Positions 55,166 to 63,796 of a stretch of 64,000 nt of DNA are shown here, piece after piece. The position numbers and the translations under genes were made by a program. This stretch comes from Sphingomonadaceae bacterium. Its GTDB lineage: Bacteria > Pseudomonadota > Alphaproteobacteria > Sphingomonadales > Sphingomonadaceae. Location: contig CANJBY010000007.1 of NCBI GenBank assembly GCA_947472735.1, positions 1 to 64,000 of the forward strand. The letters run 5' to 3'. Under the pieces are notes generated by a model. The model searched no databases. It was not told the DNA's origin and saw nothing but the letters and a program-made list of their open reading frames with translations. Numbering within the stretch: position 1 is the first letter of the stretch; every line of letters starts with the position of its first letter.

Positions 55166-55723
55166 ATGGCAGCGGCGGCGTCACCGGGCGACGCATGTGG
55201 CAACGGGACTGACTGGTTGAAGCGCGTTCTGATCATTGGCTCGCCGGGCGCGGGCAAAACCACTTTGGCAGAGGCGCTGGCCCAGCGTCTCGACCTGCCG
55301 GTATTGCATCTCGACAGAATCTACTGGCTGCCGAACTGGGTCGAGCGCGACCGAAAGGAGTCGACCGCCCTCACCATGGCTGCGATCGCCGGCGATCGGT
55401 GGATCATTGAAGGCAATTATGACGCCACATTGTCATTGCAGATGCGACGGGCCGACACCGTCGTGTGGCTCGACTATCCAACCTGGTTGTGCCTGGTCCG
55501 GCTGTTCAAGCGCTGGCAACGCTTCAGGGGGCGGGCCCGTCCGGATGTGAACGCCTGGTGCAACGAGCAGCTCAACCTGCCCTTCCTGCGCTATGCCGTG
55601 CGCTTCCGCCGTGAGGCGCAACGCAGCTGGGGCGCGGTTCTGTCGTCCTTTCCGGGAACCTTAGTCCATCTGCGGCGCCCCCGCGAAACCCGCACATGGC
55701 TGACCCGGCAGGTTGTTGCCTAA
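55166..55723 (+). CDS. small P-loop NTPase (adenylate-kinase/FlaR-like)
   Basis: The 185-residue protein has the Walker A motif G-S-P-G-A-G-K-T-T near residue 24. Other family-like features are L-H-L-D-R-I-Y-W-L-P-N-W and W-I-I-E-G-N-Y-D-A-T-L, the pattern of the topology-modulation (FlaR)/adenylate-kinase-like group. V-V-W-L-D-Y-P may be part of Walker B. Substrates are unknown, and a small-molecule kinase role is plausible. ATG at 55166 and TTG at 55217 are both possible starts. Confidence 0.78.
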   Translation: MAAAASPGDACGNGTDWLKRVLIIGSPGAGKTTLAEALAQRLDLPVLHLDRIYWLPNWVERDRKESTALTMAAIAGDRWIIEGNYDATLSLQMRRADTVVWLDYPTWLCLVRLFKRWQRFRGRARPDVNAWCNEQLNLPFLRYAVRFRREAQRSWGAVLSSFPGTLVHLRRPRETRTWLTRQVVA

Positions 55724-56751
55724 GCGAGATGCAGCTGAGCGCTTTGGTCGGATTGATTGATAAATCCCGACAAGCGCAGAATGTATCCAGAGCCCGTTTG
55801 TTCTGCTGAATGACGCGCTCCTGCCTGCTTTGCCAGAACCTGCATAAGGTTGGTGCCGGTACCCTGGCGCGTCACAGATGGACCGCAGGCTCCGCCACTG
55901 TCGCTGATCTCGAGTAATCCTGACCCAGCTGCCGTAAGTGTTATCCGGACCTCGCCACCTTTTGCCTCTCCAAAAGCATGTTTGGCGCAATTCGTCAGGG
56001 CTTCATTGGTATAGAGACCTATGGCGGTTGCGGTCTGCCGATCGAGTTCGATCGGAGCGATGTCGACGATCACCCGGATTTCGTCGCTGAACACCGCCCG
56101 AGCGACATCGTCTACGAGGTGCGACAGATAAGGCTGCATCGGCACCATCCCTGTCACCGAAGGGGCTACGGGCAGACACTCATAAGTTGAGGCAAACGCC
56201 CCGACGCGATTGCTGGCCAGGGTCAAGGCCGCCCGCGCGGCCGTGTCGGGTTCCTGCCGCTTTTGCATCGCGAGCAGACTTTGCATCAGCTGGAGGTTGT
56301 TCCTTGTCCGATGCTCAAGCTCCAGCCTAAGCATTTCACTCATTTCAATCTGCTGATCGCGTTCTTCAGCTGCCCGGCGGATCGCGCGCCGGAAAACTTC
56401 AGCAAAGAAAATGATCAGCACCCCCGACAAGGCATTGAGGATCAGCCTAAAGCCGTCATCAAGTGACAAAATTTCCCAGCTCTCCAGAGGATGCATGACA
56501 AAGTACCAGCCCCACAGGAACGTCAATACAAACGTGACAAAGCCCGCGCGCCAATGTCCGAATAATGTCGCAATCAGGATTGGGGGAAAAATAAGGGCGA
56601 AAGGTCCTGATCCAGGTGCGAAAGAGTCGATGATCGACCGCGCGGCAACGTATAGCCCAGCGCACGCAATCCCAAAGCCGACTTGTGCCGCCAGCTTCGC
56701 TGGACCCGCATCGTAACCTTTGGTTACGTCGAGATTGGCTAACCTCTCCAT
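55720..56751 (-). CDS. orphan sensor histidine kinase, DUF4118 plus HisKA_2
   Basis: The 343-residue membrane kinase begins with about four membrane helices resembling the DUF4118/KdpD-type module (P-P-I-L-I-A-T-L-F-G-H-W-R-A-G). A coiled coil, the HWE/HisKA_2 phosphoacceptor (L-E-L-E-H-R-T-R-N-N-L-Q) and a HATPase (T-N-E-A-L-T-N-C-A-K-H-A-F, G-T-G-T-N-L-M) follow. The GC content is lower than its neighbours and no response regulator is adjacent, so it may be acquired. Its stop overlaps that of the NTPase gene. Confidence 0.85.
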   Translation of the reverse strand: MERLANLDVTKGYDAGPAKLAAQVGFGIACAGLYVAARSIIDSFAPGSGPFALIFPPILIATLFGHWRAGFVTFVLTFLWGWYFVMHPLESWEILSLDDGFRLILNALSGVLIIFFAEVFRRAIRRAAEERDQQIEMSEMLRLELEHRTRNNLQLMQSLLAMQKRQEPDTAARAALTLASNRVGAFASTYECLPVAPSVTGMVPMQPYLSHLVDDVARAVFSDEIRVIVDIAPIELDRQTATAIGLYTNEALTNCAKHAFGEAKGGEVRITLTAAGSGLLEISDSGGACGPSVTRQGTGTNLMQVLAKQAGARHSAEQTGSGYILRLSGFINQSDQSAQLHLA

Positions 56752-56878
56752 GCAGTCCCTCGCTATGCCGAACGAATTAGGGATGCTTGTCTCGCTAGTT
56801 CGCTATCTAACAGGCTAGTCGACTGTGTGCAAAGCCCTAGTTGTCCAGTTGGGATACCTTGCGTCACGGTGATCGGAC

Positions 56879-57877
56879 CTAACTCCCCGGCCCTGGACCG
56901 GCGATTTCCAGCGCATCAATCCCCTTGCCCAGCGCAAAGCTCGACCCGGTTGCCGCCACCACCGCCGTCCGCCGGTCCAGCCCCAGCAGCTCCCGCAGCC
57001 GCAGCGTCGCCTCGATACCCGTGCAGTGCGCCGCCAGCAGGTACCGGATGCCCTTGAGCCGTACGGCGGTTGCTGCCAGCACGGCCTCGGACTTGGCAAA
57101 CAGGTGCAGCCCGCCGATCACCGCTAGGATCGGTTTGCCCTGGCCGATCAGCTGGCCGAAATCGGCGATGTTCATGATCCCTGCGTGGCCGCAGCCGGTG
57201 AGGATCACCAGCCCGTCCTTCGTGCGGATGACCAGCGAGGAATCCTCGATCACGTTGTCTTCCACCCGCCCCTCTGCGCCCTCGCGCTGGAGGCTGCCGC
57301 TCCAGTTGCTCTCGTCGTTATGGCGCGGAACCGGGCCAGTCAGCCAGACGCCGGGGTAAATCTCGAACGGTCCGTCATGCTCGGCCACGGTCCCGCCGCT
57401 TGCGGCATAGGCAGCGGCGATCTGGGGAAAGTCGTTCTGCTGCTTGCCCGAAGGATCATAACGCAGGTCCATGATCCCCTTGCCGACATGCAACCGTGCC
57501 AGTGCGCCCGGGTTGCTCCCGGCAAACTGCAGGCGGATCGGCAGGAGGCCGCCGTTATGATCGTCATGGAAGTGCGAGATCACCACATCGGTCACGGTGG
57601 AAAGGTCGATGCCAAGCACTTTCGCATTGCGCAGGACCAGCTCGGGATCGGCACCGGTATCGAACAGGATGCGGTGCCCGTCGACCTCGACCAGCGCGGC
57701 GTAGCCCCACTCGCCCAGCCCCTTGTCGGCCAGCATGGTCGAAAGCGTGGTGATCTTGAGCGCGCGCACGTCGTGCGAGATGGCGGCGCGAGGCTGCCGC
57801 GATGCCGTTTGCGCCGCGCTGGGGAGCGCTAGCAGCACGCCCACGATCGCCAGAAATGCCGTCAGAGCCCTGCGCAT
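56879..57877 (-). CDS. exported metallo-beta-lactamase-fold hydrolase
   Basis: The 332-residue protein has a signal peptide (M-R-R-A-L-T-A-F-L-A then A-A-Q) and the MBL signature S-H-F-H-D-D-H near residue 124. L-T-G-C-G-H-A-G and a late H-C-T-G also fit, placing it in the dihydropterin phosphate synthase-like branch (COG1237). AAGGAG ten bases upstream supports the start. Catalytic role and substrate are open. Confidence 0.85.
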   Translation of the reverse strand: MRRALTAFLAIVGVLLALPSAAQTASRQPRAAISHDVRALKITTLSTMLADKGLGEWGYAALVEVDGHRILFDTGADPELVLRNAKVLGIDLSTVTDVVISHFHDDHNGGLLPIRLQFAGSNPGALARLHVGKGIMDLRYDPSGKQQNDFPQIAAAYAASGGTVAEHDGPFEIYPGVWLTGPVPRHNDESNWSGSLQREGAEGRVEDNVIEDSSLVIRTKDGLVILTGCGHAGIMNIADFGQLIGQGKPILAVIGGLHLFAKSEAVLAATAVRLKGIRYLLAAHCTGIEATLRLRELLGLDRRTAVVAATGSSFALGKGIDALEIAGPGPGS

Positions 57878-57968
57878 CGCCAAACTTCTCCTTGACCTGT
57901 GGGGCGCGGGATACCATCGCCCGCTACCATTCGAAAGCGGCCCTTGCCGTAAGACTGAAGGACCATTC

Positions 57969-59069
57969 ATGGGTTTCCGTTGCGGCATCGTCGGCCTACC
58001 CAACGTCGGCAAGTCCACCCTGTTCAACGCGCTGACCGAGACGCAGGCGGCTCAGGCGGCGAACTACCCGTTCTGCACGATCGAGCCGAATGTCGGCAAT
58101 GTCGGCGTGCCCGATCCCCGGCTCGACGAGCTGGCGCGGGTCGCGGGCAGCCAGAAGATCATCCCCACCCAGCTCGGCTTCGTCGACATCGCGGGCCTGG
58201 TGCGCGGAGCGTCCAAGGGCGAAGGGCTCGGCAACCAGTTCCTTGGCAACATCCGCGAGGTCGACGCGATCGTCCACGTGCTGCGCTGCTTCGAGAACGA
58301 CGACATCCAGCACGTCGACAACAAGGTCGATCCGATCTCGGACGCCGAAACGGTCGAGACCGAGCTGATGCTGTCGGACCTCGAAAGCCTCGAAAAGCGC
58401 GTCCCTGCCGCGCAGAAAAAGGCCGCACAGGGCGACAAGGACAACAAGCTGATCGCGTCCGTGCTGCTGCCTGCGCTCGAACTTCTGCGGGAAGGCAAGC
58501 CCGCCCGGCTCGCCCGCCCGACCGACGAAGAAGAACGTCGCGTGTTCGACCAGGCCCAGCTACTTACGGCCAAGCCGGTGCTCTATGTCTGCAATGTCGA
58601 GGAAGAAAGCGCCGCCGAAGGTAACGCCTTCTCCGCACGGGTGTTTGAAAAGGCCAAGGCCGAAGGCGCCAACGCCGTAATCGTTTCTGCCGCCATCGAG
58701 AGCGAACTGGTCGGCATGGATCCGGAAGACCGCATGGTCTTTCTCGAGGAGATGGGCCTTCACGAAACCGGTCTCGCCCGCGTGATCCGCTCGGGCTATG
58801 ACCTGCTGCACCTCATCACCTTCTTCACCGTCGGCCCCAAGGAAGCCCGCGCCTGGACCGTGCACAGGGGCGCCAAGGCCCCGGACGCGGCCGGTGAAAT
58901 CCACTCCGACATGCAGCGCGGCTTCATCCGCGCCGAAACCGTAGCCTATGACGATTTCGTCGGCCTCGGCGGCGAGAACGCGGCCAAGGATTCCGGCAAG
59001 CTGCGGCAGGAAGGCAAGGAATATGTCGTGCAGGACGGCGACGTCATGCACTTCAAGTTCAACGTCTAA
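57969..59069 (+). CDS. ychF: redox-regulated ATPase YchF
   Basis: The 366-residue Obg-family ATPase has G-L-P-N-V-G-K-S-T-L-F-N (P-loop), D-I-A-G-L-V-R-G-A-S-K-G-E-G-L-G-N and N-V-E-E-E as the nucleotide-specificity region. The TGS domain is near the C-terminus (L-I-T-F-F-T-V-G-P-K-E-A-R-A-W-T). GAAGGA precedes the ATG. It overlaps the convergent MerR gene by four bases. Confidence 0.96.
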   Translation: MGFRCGIVGLPNVGKSTLFNALTETQAAQAANYPFCTIEPNVGNVGVPDPRLDELARVAGSQKIIPTQLGFVDIAGLVRGASKGEGLGNQFLGNIREVDAIVHVLRCFENDDIQHVDNKVDPISDAETVETELMLSDLESLEKRVPAAQKKAAQGDKDNKLIASVLLPALELLREGKPARLARPTDEEERRVFDQAQLLTAKPVLYVCNVEEESAAEGNAFSARVFEKAKAEGANAVIVSAAIESELVGMDPEDRMVFLEEMGLHETGLARVIRSGYDLLHLITFFTVGPKEARAWTVHRGAKAPDAAGEIHSDMQRGFIRAETVAYDDFVGLGGENAAKDSGKLRQEGKEYVVQDGDVMHFKFNV

Positions 59070-59464
59070 TCCTCAAACGCCGTGATGATCGGGCACGGTC
59101 CCTGATCGGACCGTGCGCATTCCTGCGCGAGCCGTTCGAGCGACTGGCGCGCCGCCTGCATCTCGGCGATCTGCGCATCCAGAGCGTTAATCCGGGCGCT
59201 GGCCATGGCACGGGCCTTGGCGCGATCCTCGCTCCGGTCGAGTTCAAGCAGGTGCCCGATTTCCAGCAGCGAAAAGCCGGCGCGCTGGGCCGAGCGGATG
59301 AAGCGCAGCCGCTGCCGCTCCGCCTCGCCATAGTGCTTGCTGCCCGGCGCCCCGCCCCGCGCAGCCGGACGCGGATCGAACAGCAGCCCCCTGCGTTGAT
59401 AGAACCGCACAGTCTCGACGCCGACCCCGGCGCTTTGCGCCAGCTGCGAGATTGTCATCGCCAT
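59066..59464 (-). CDS. MerR family metal-responsive regulator (mercury-type fold)
   Basis: The 132-residue regulator resembles Tn501 MerR in its DNA-binding half (S-A-G-V-G-V-E-T-V-R-F-Y-Q-R-R-G-L-L, then F-I-R-S-A-Q-R-A-G-F-S-L). The C-terminal pair E-C-x7-C-P-I-I is spaced as in CueR. The first mercury-binding Cys (Cys82 of MerR) is replaced, so mercury binding would lack one ligand. It is divergent from the Grx-MauE gene, across an operator of the mer form. The likely signal is a soft metal, not settled. Confidence 0.88.
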   Translation of the reverse strand: MAMTISQLAQSAGVGVETVRFYQRRGLLFDPRPAARGGAPGSKHYGEAERQRLRFIRSAQRAGFSLLEIGHLLELDRSEDRAKARAMASARINALDAQIAEMQAARQSLERLAQECARSDQGPCPIITAFED

Positions 59465-59467
59465 CGC

Positions 59468-59499
59468 TTGACTCCGTACCGTAGTACGGGAGGTATAAC
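59468..59499 (+). promoter_or_regulatory. mer-type operator-promoter
   Basis: A -35 TTGACT (59468-59473) and a -10 TATAAC (59494-59499) are separated by 20 bp. The spacer holds the dyad CCGTAC-cgta-GTACGG. This layout and the TCCGTAC-N4-GTACGG core match the mercury-resistance operator of Tn21/Tn501. It drives the Grx-MauE operon. Confidence 0.85.
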
Positions 59500-59509
59500 C
59501 TGATTCGCC

Positions 59510-60262
59510 ATGACAGACCAGACCACCAAGCCCGCCGCGATCCTTTACCGCATGGTCAAGGACAAGCACGTTTGCCCCTGGGGTATCCGGGCCCTGCACC
59601 TGCTGCGCCGCAGGGACTATGCCGTCGAGGACCGTTGGCTCACGACTGACGAGGAAGTGACTGCCTTCAAGGCAAAGCACGGCGTCAGCACCACTCCGCA
59701 GATATTCATCGACGGAAACCGGATCGGTGGGCACGATGACTTGCGGCGCTACCTGGGCCTGTCGGTGCCGGATCCCGAGCGCACCTCCTGTGTCCCGGTC
59801 CTGGCAGTCTTCGCTACGGCCGCCGGACTGGCGCTCGCCGCGAGCTATGCCGCCTTCGGGAGCCCGCTGACCGGCCGCGCGGCTGAATGGTTCGTCGCCT
59901 TCGCGATGATGCTGCTCGCCATGCTCAAGCTGCAGGACCTCGATCGCTTCGCCACCATGTTCCTCGGCTATGACCTGCTGGCCCGGCGTTGGGTACCCTA
60001 TGCCACCCTCTACCCGTTCCTCGAATGGCTCGCGGGAGCGCTGATGGCTGCCCGCTGGCTGGACATTGTGTCGATCCCGGTGGCGCTGTCCATCGGCACC
60101 ATCGGTGCGATCTCGGTGTTCTATGCCGTCTACATCCAGAAACGTGACATCCGCTGCGCCTGCGTCGGCGGATCGGGGCGGGTGCCTCTGGGCTTTGTCT
60201 CGCTCTCCGAAAACCTCATCATGGCCGGCATGGCCCTGTGGATGCTATCCCACCATCTTTGA
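59510..60262 (+). CDS. glutaredoxin-MauE fusion membrane protein
   Basis: The 250-residue protein has an N-terminal glutaredoxin/thioredoxin-fold domain (V-C-P-W-G active site near residue 22, S-T-T-P-Q-I-F-I-D-G-N). At least four membrane helices of the MauE/DoxX type follow, with C-A-C-V-G-G near the end of the third or fourth helix. MauE domains are DsbB- or VKOR-like and handle disulfides. The fusion suggests electron transfer from a cytoplasmic thiol to the membrane pair. It is the first gene after the mer-type promoter. Confidence 0.85.
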   Translation: MTDQTTKPAAILYRMVKDKHVCPWGIRALHLLRRRDYAVEDRWLTTDEEVTAFKAKHGVSTTPQIFIDGNRIGGHDDLRRYLGLSVPDPERTSCVPVLAVFATAAGLALAASYAAFGSPLTGRAAEWFVAFAMMLLAMLKLQDLDRFATMFLGYDLLARRWVPYATLYPFLEWLAGALMAARWLDIVSIPVALSIGTIGAISVFYAVYIQKRDIRCACVGGSGRVPLGFVSLSENLIMAGMALWMLSHHL

Positions 60263-60276
60263 TAGGAAATCCCCCC

Positions 60277-61539
60277 GTGAAACTGCTGCTTTTCTCCACT
60301 GCCGCCCTCACCTTGATCGCCTCTCCCGCGATCGCCCAGGAGCAAGACCATTCGCAAATGGACCACTCCGGCATGGCCGGAATGGCCGAAGAGGCCGAGG
60401 CTGCGCCGATGGACAATTCCGCAGAAGGCTCCGGCACCGCGCGCGTGCCGGGGGCGGAAGGCGGAATGGCCGGGCTGCACTTCGTTACCGGTGAGTGGAT
60501 GCTGATGGCCCACGGTGCCGCCTCGCTGCAGTACACCGACCACAGCGGCCCGCGCGGCGATGACAAGGTCTATTCCACCTCGATGCTGATGCTCGGGGCC
60601 GAGCGCGAGACGTCCTGGGGCCGGATCCAGCTCAAGTCGATGTTCAGTCTCGAACCGGCGATGGATGCAGCGGGCTATCCCAACCTCTTCGCCACCGGCG
60701 AGACGGCGGGCGGACTGCCGCTGGTCGACCGGCAGCACCCGCATGATTTGTTCATGGAGCTTGCCGCGCGGGTGGACGTGAATGTCGTATCGGGCACGGT
60801 GTTCCTCTATGGCGGGCCGGTGGGCGAGCCGGCGCTCGGTCCCTCCGCCTTCATGCACCGCGGCTCTGCGAAGTATAATCCGGAGCCGCCGATCACGCAT
60901 CACTGGTTCGATTCGACTCACATCACTTACGGCGTGGTCACCGCCGGTTATGCCGCCAACGCCTTCCAGATCGAAGCCAGCGCCTTTCGCGGGGCCGAGC
61001 CGGACGAGCGCCGCTGGAATATCGAGACACCAAAGCTGGATAGCTGGTCGGTCCGCGCCACTTTCACCCCCTCACCAAACTGGGCGGTGCAGGCCAGCTA
61101 TGGCGAGCTCAAGCAGCCCGAGAGCACGCATCCCGGTGAGGACGAACACCGCTTCACCGCTTCGGCGCACTACGCCAATGCGCGCGGCCTCTCCGCCATG
61201 GCCGCCTTCTCCGCCAAGCAGCGCGTCCCCGGCGAGACGCTGACTGCCTGGCTGGCCGAAGCCAACTGGGACCTCGACGCCCGTAACACGGTGTTCGGCC
61301 GGATCGAGAACGTCGCCAACGACGAGCTTTTCCCGGATCACGCCAACCCGCTTCACGATGTGAAGTTTCGCGTTTCGAAGTTCCAGGCCGGCTATGCCCG
61401 CCGGGTGCCGCTCGGCCCGTTCGAACTGGCGCTCGGCGGCGCGATCAACGCCTATGCCAAGCCCGCCGCACTTGACCAGGCCTATGGCCGCCACCCATGG
61501 GGCTACACGCTGTTCGCGAAGGTAACACTGGGGCAATAA
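60277..61539 (+). CDS. His/Met-rich outer-membrane beta-barrel-like protein
   Basis: The 420-residue protein has a Sec signal (ending A-I-A-Q), followed by D-H-S-Q-M-D-H-S-G-M-A-G-M, a His/Met-rich stretch able to bind copper or silver. The rest alternates polar and hydrophobic residues, as in outer-membrane barrels. GTG at 60277 has AGGA upstream. It follows the Grx-MauE gene closely, so it is part of the MerR-controlled operon. It has no confident family assignment. Confidence 0.7.
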   Translation: MKLLLFSTAALTLIASPAIAQEQDHSQMDHSGMAGMAEEAEAAPMDNSAEGSGTARVPGAEGGMAGLHFVTGEWMLMAHGAASLQYTDHSGPRGDDKVYSTSMLMLGAERETSWGRIQLKSMFSLEPAMDAAGYPNLFATGETAGGLPLVDRQHPHDLFMELAARVDVNVVSGTVFLYGGPVGEPALGPSAFMHRGSAKYNPEPPITHHWFDSTHITYGVVTAGYAANAFQIEASAFRGAEPDERRWNIETPKLDSWSVRATFTPSPNWAVQASYGELKQPESTHPGEDEHRFTASAHYANARGLSAMAAFSAKQRVPGETLTAWLAEANWDLDARNTVFGRIENVANDELFPDHANPLHDVKFRVSKFQAGYARRVPLGPFELALGGAINAYAKPAALDQAYGRHPWGYTLFAKVTLGQ

Positions 61540-61543
61540 GAGC

Positions 61544-62002
61544 ATGGCAAGCAAGGCGACGATTTTCTTCGAGGATCTGGAAGTTGGCACCAAGGCGAGC
61601 TTCGGCCGCTATGAGGTGACGCGCGAGGAAGTGCTGGAGTTTGCCGGGAAATACGATCCCCAGCCCTTCCACCTCGACGACGACGCCGCGGCGCAAACCC
61701 ATTTCGGGCGGATTTCCGCCAGCGGCTGGCACACCTGCGCCATGGCAATGCGGATGATGGTCGATCACATGCGCGGCGCCGGCCGGGCCAGCCTCGGCTC
61801 ACCCGGGCTTGACGAGATCCGCTGGCTGAGGCCCGTCTACCCCGGCGACACGCTGCGGATGGAAACCGAACTCCTCAGCAAACGCCTCAGCCAGTCCCGC
61901 CCCGGCGTCGGCCTGACCAAGACCGTGATCCGGGTCTACAACCAGGACGATGTGCTGGTGATGAGCCAGGTCACCAACGCGATGATCCGGACGCGGGGTT
62001 AG
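61544..62002 (+). CDS. MaoC-like dehydratase
   Basis: The 152-residue hot-dog-fold protein has F-E-D-L-E-V-G near the start, D-P-Q-P-F-H-L-D as the catalytic region, and G-R-I-S-A-S-G-W-H. It is expected to hydrate an enoyl-CoA. It follows the outer-membrane gene by four bases, which may be fortuitous. It ends four bases before the convergent mutL gene. Confidence 0.88.
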   Translation: MASKATIFFEDLEVGTKASFGRYEVTREEVLEFAGKYDPQPFHLDDDAAAQTHFGRISASGWHTCAMAMRMMVDHMRGAGRASLGSPGLDEIRWLRPVYPGDTLRMETELLSKRLSQSRPGVGLTKTVIRVYNQDDVLVMSQVTNAMIRTRG

Positions 62003-62005
62003 CGG

Positions 62006-63796
62006 TCACCTCCGCCCGAACAGCTTCTCGATGTCTCCATGCGCCAGCTTCACCCAGGTTGGCCGGCCGTGGTTGCATTGGCCCGAGCGGGGGGTGACTT
62101 CCATTTCGCGCAGCAGCGCATTCATTTCCGCGACTGACAGCGCCCGCCCCGCCCGCACCGATCCGTGGCAGGCCATCGTCGCGAGCACGTGGTCTAGCCG
62201 CTCGCCGAGCAGCAGGGCATCGCCGTTCTGGGCGAGGTCGTCGGCAATGTCGCGGACCAGGGCGTGGACGTCGCCCTTGGCCAGCACCGAGGGCACGGCG
62301 CGGACCAGCATGGCCGCCGGGCCGAAGCGTTCTAGCGCAAGGCCACAGTCCGCGAGCTGGGCGGCGCGTTCCTCGAGCCGGTCGCAGCTGGGCTCATCCA
62401 GTTCGACCACTTCGGGCAGCAGCAGTGCCTGCGAGGCGGACATCTTGTCCTGCGCTCCGGCCGCCTTCAGCCGTTCGAGCACCAGCCGCTCATGTGCGGC
62501 GTGCTGGTCGACGATCACCAGTCCGTCTTCGGCCTCGGCGACGATATAGGTTCCCGCAACCTGCCCGCGGGCCACGCCCAGCGGGTATTGCATGGCGCTT
62601 TCCACTGCCTCCACCGCTTCCTCCGCGCGGGCGGAGGGCGGGGCCATGATCGCGGCCTCATAGCCGCGCCAGGCCTGCCCCGCTTCGTTCAGGCGCGGGG
62701 CAGAATGTTCGCGCGCGAAGAGCGATTGCAGTGACGGTGCGGGAGCGCTGTACGGCTCGCTTTGCCAGTTGAGCATGCCCGCTGCGGCTGGAGCCTGCGC
62801 GCTGCGCTGACCTGCGCCCTCCAATGCATGGCGCAACCCGGAGACCAGGAAGCCGCGCACGAAGGCGGGATCGCGGAAGCGAACCTCGGTCTTGGCCGGG
62901 TGGACGTTGACGTCGACCTCCTCTGGCGGCACCTGGAGGAACAGCGCCAGCACCGCATGGCGATCGCGCGCGAGCATGTCGGCATAGGCGCCGCGCACCG
63001 CGCCGATCAGCAGCCGGTCTTTCACCGGGCGGCCGTTGACGAACAGGTACTGGTGATCGGCGACCCCGCGGTTGAACGTGGGAAGCCCGGCCACGCCGGT
63101 GAGCCGAGCCGCTCCGCGCTCAACGTCGATCACCACGCCATCATCCGCCAGTTCGCGCGCGATGACCCGGGCGACCCGGGCTGCCGCGCTCTCGCCGGGC
63201 TGCACCGCAAGGGTGCGGCGGCCATCGTGCTCCAGCGTGAAGCCGATATCCGGCCGGGCCATGGCGAGGCGGCGCATCACATCGAGGCAGGCGGCATATT
63301 CGCTCCGGCCTGAGCGCAGGAACTTGCGCCGCGCGGGAACCTTGCCGAACAGGTTCTCGACCCGGATGCGCGTACCCGGCGGCAGTGCGGCGGGGCCTTC
63401 GCTCTCGAGCGCGCCGTGATCGACGACCCGGCGCCAGCCGTCGGCGGTACCCATCACCCGGCTCTCGATGGTGAGCCGCGCCACGCTGGCGATCGAGGGT
63501 AGCGCCTCGCCCCGAAAGCCCAGCGTGGAGACCAGTTCGATTGCCTCATCGGGCAGTTTGGACGTGGCGTGGCGCTCCAGCGCCAGCGCGATTTCGTCCG
63601 GCCCCATCCCGCAGCCGTCGTCAGTCACCTCGATGCCGTCCAGCCCGCCATCCCACAGCCGCACTGCTATGCTGGTGGACCCGGCGTCGATCGCATTCTC
63701 AACCAGTTCCTTCAGCGCCGAAGCCGGCCGCTCGACCACCTCGCCCGCAGCGATTCGGTTGACCAGCGTTTCAGGGAGGCGGCGGATGGTGGGCAT
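62006..63796 (-). CDS. mutL: DNA mismatch repair protein MutL
   Basis: The 596-residue GHKL ATPase has I-A-A-G-E-V-V-E-R-P-A-S-A-L-K-E-L-V-E-N-A-I-D-A-G, D-D-G-C-G-M and G-F-R-G-E-A-L-P-S-I as the nucleotide motifs. The C-terminal dimerisation domain ends with C-H-G-S-V-R-A-G and C-N-H-G-R-P-T. The ATG at 63796 (M-P-T-I-R-R-L-P) was chosen as the conserved start. The longer frame upstream is not MutL-like. Confidence 0.96.
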   Translation of the reverse strand: MPTIRRLPETLVNRIAAGEVVERPASALKELVENAIDAGSTSIAVRLWDGGLDGIEVTDDGCGMGPDEIALALERHATSKLPDEAIELVSTLGFRGEALPSIASVARLTIESRVMGTADGWRRVVDHGALESEGPAALPPGTRIRVENLFGKVPARRKFLRSGRSEYAACLDVMRRLAMARPDIGFTLEHDGRRTLAVQPGESAAARVARVIARELADDGVVIDVERGAARLTGVAGLPTFNRGVADHQYLFVNGRPVKDRLLIGAVRGAYADMLARDRHAVLALFLQVPPEEVDVNVHPAKTEVRFRDPAFVRGFLVSGLRHALEGAGQRSAQAPAAAGMLNWQSEPYSAPAPSLQSLFAREHSAPRLNEAGQAWRGYEAAIMAPPSARAEEAVEAVESAMQYPLGVARGQVAGTYIVAEAEDGLVIVDQHAAHERLVLERLKAAGAQDKMSASQALLLPEVVELDEPSCDRLEERAAQLADCGLALERFGPAAMLVRAVPSVLAKGDVHALVRDIADDLAQNGDALLLGERLDHVLATMACHGSVRAGRALSVAEMNALLREMEVTPRSGQCNHGRPTWVKLAHGDIEKLFGRR

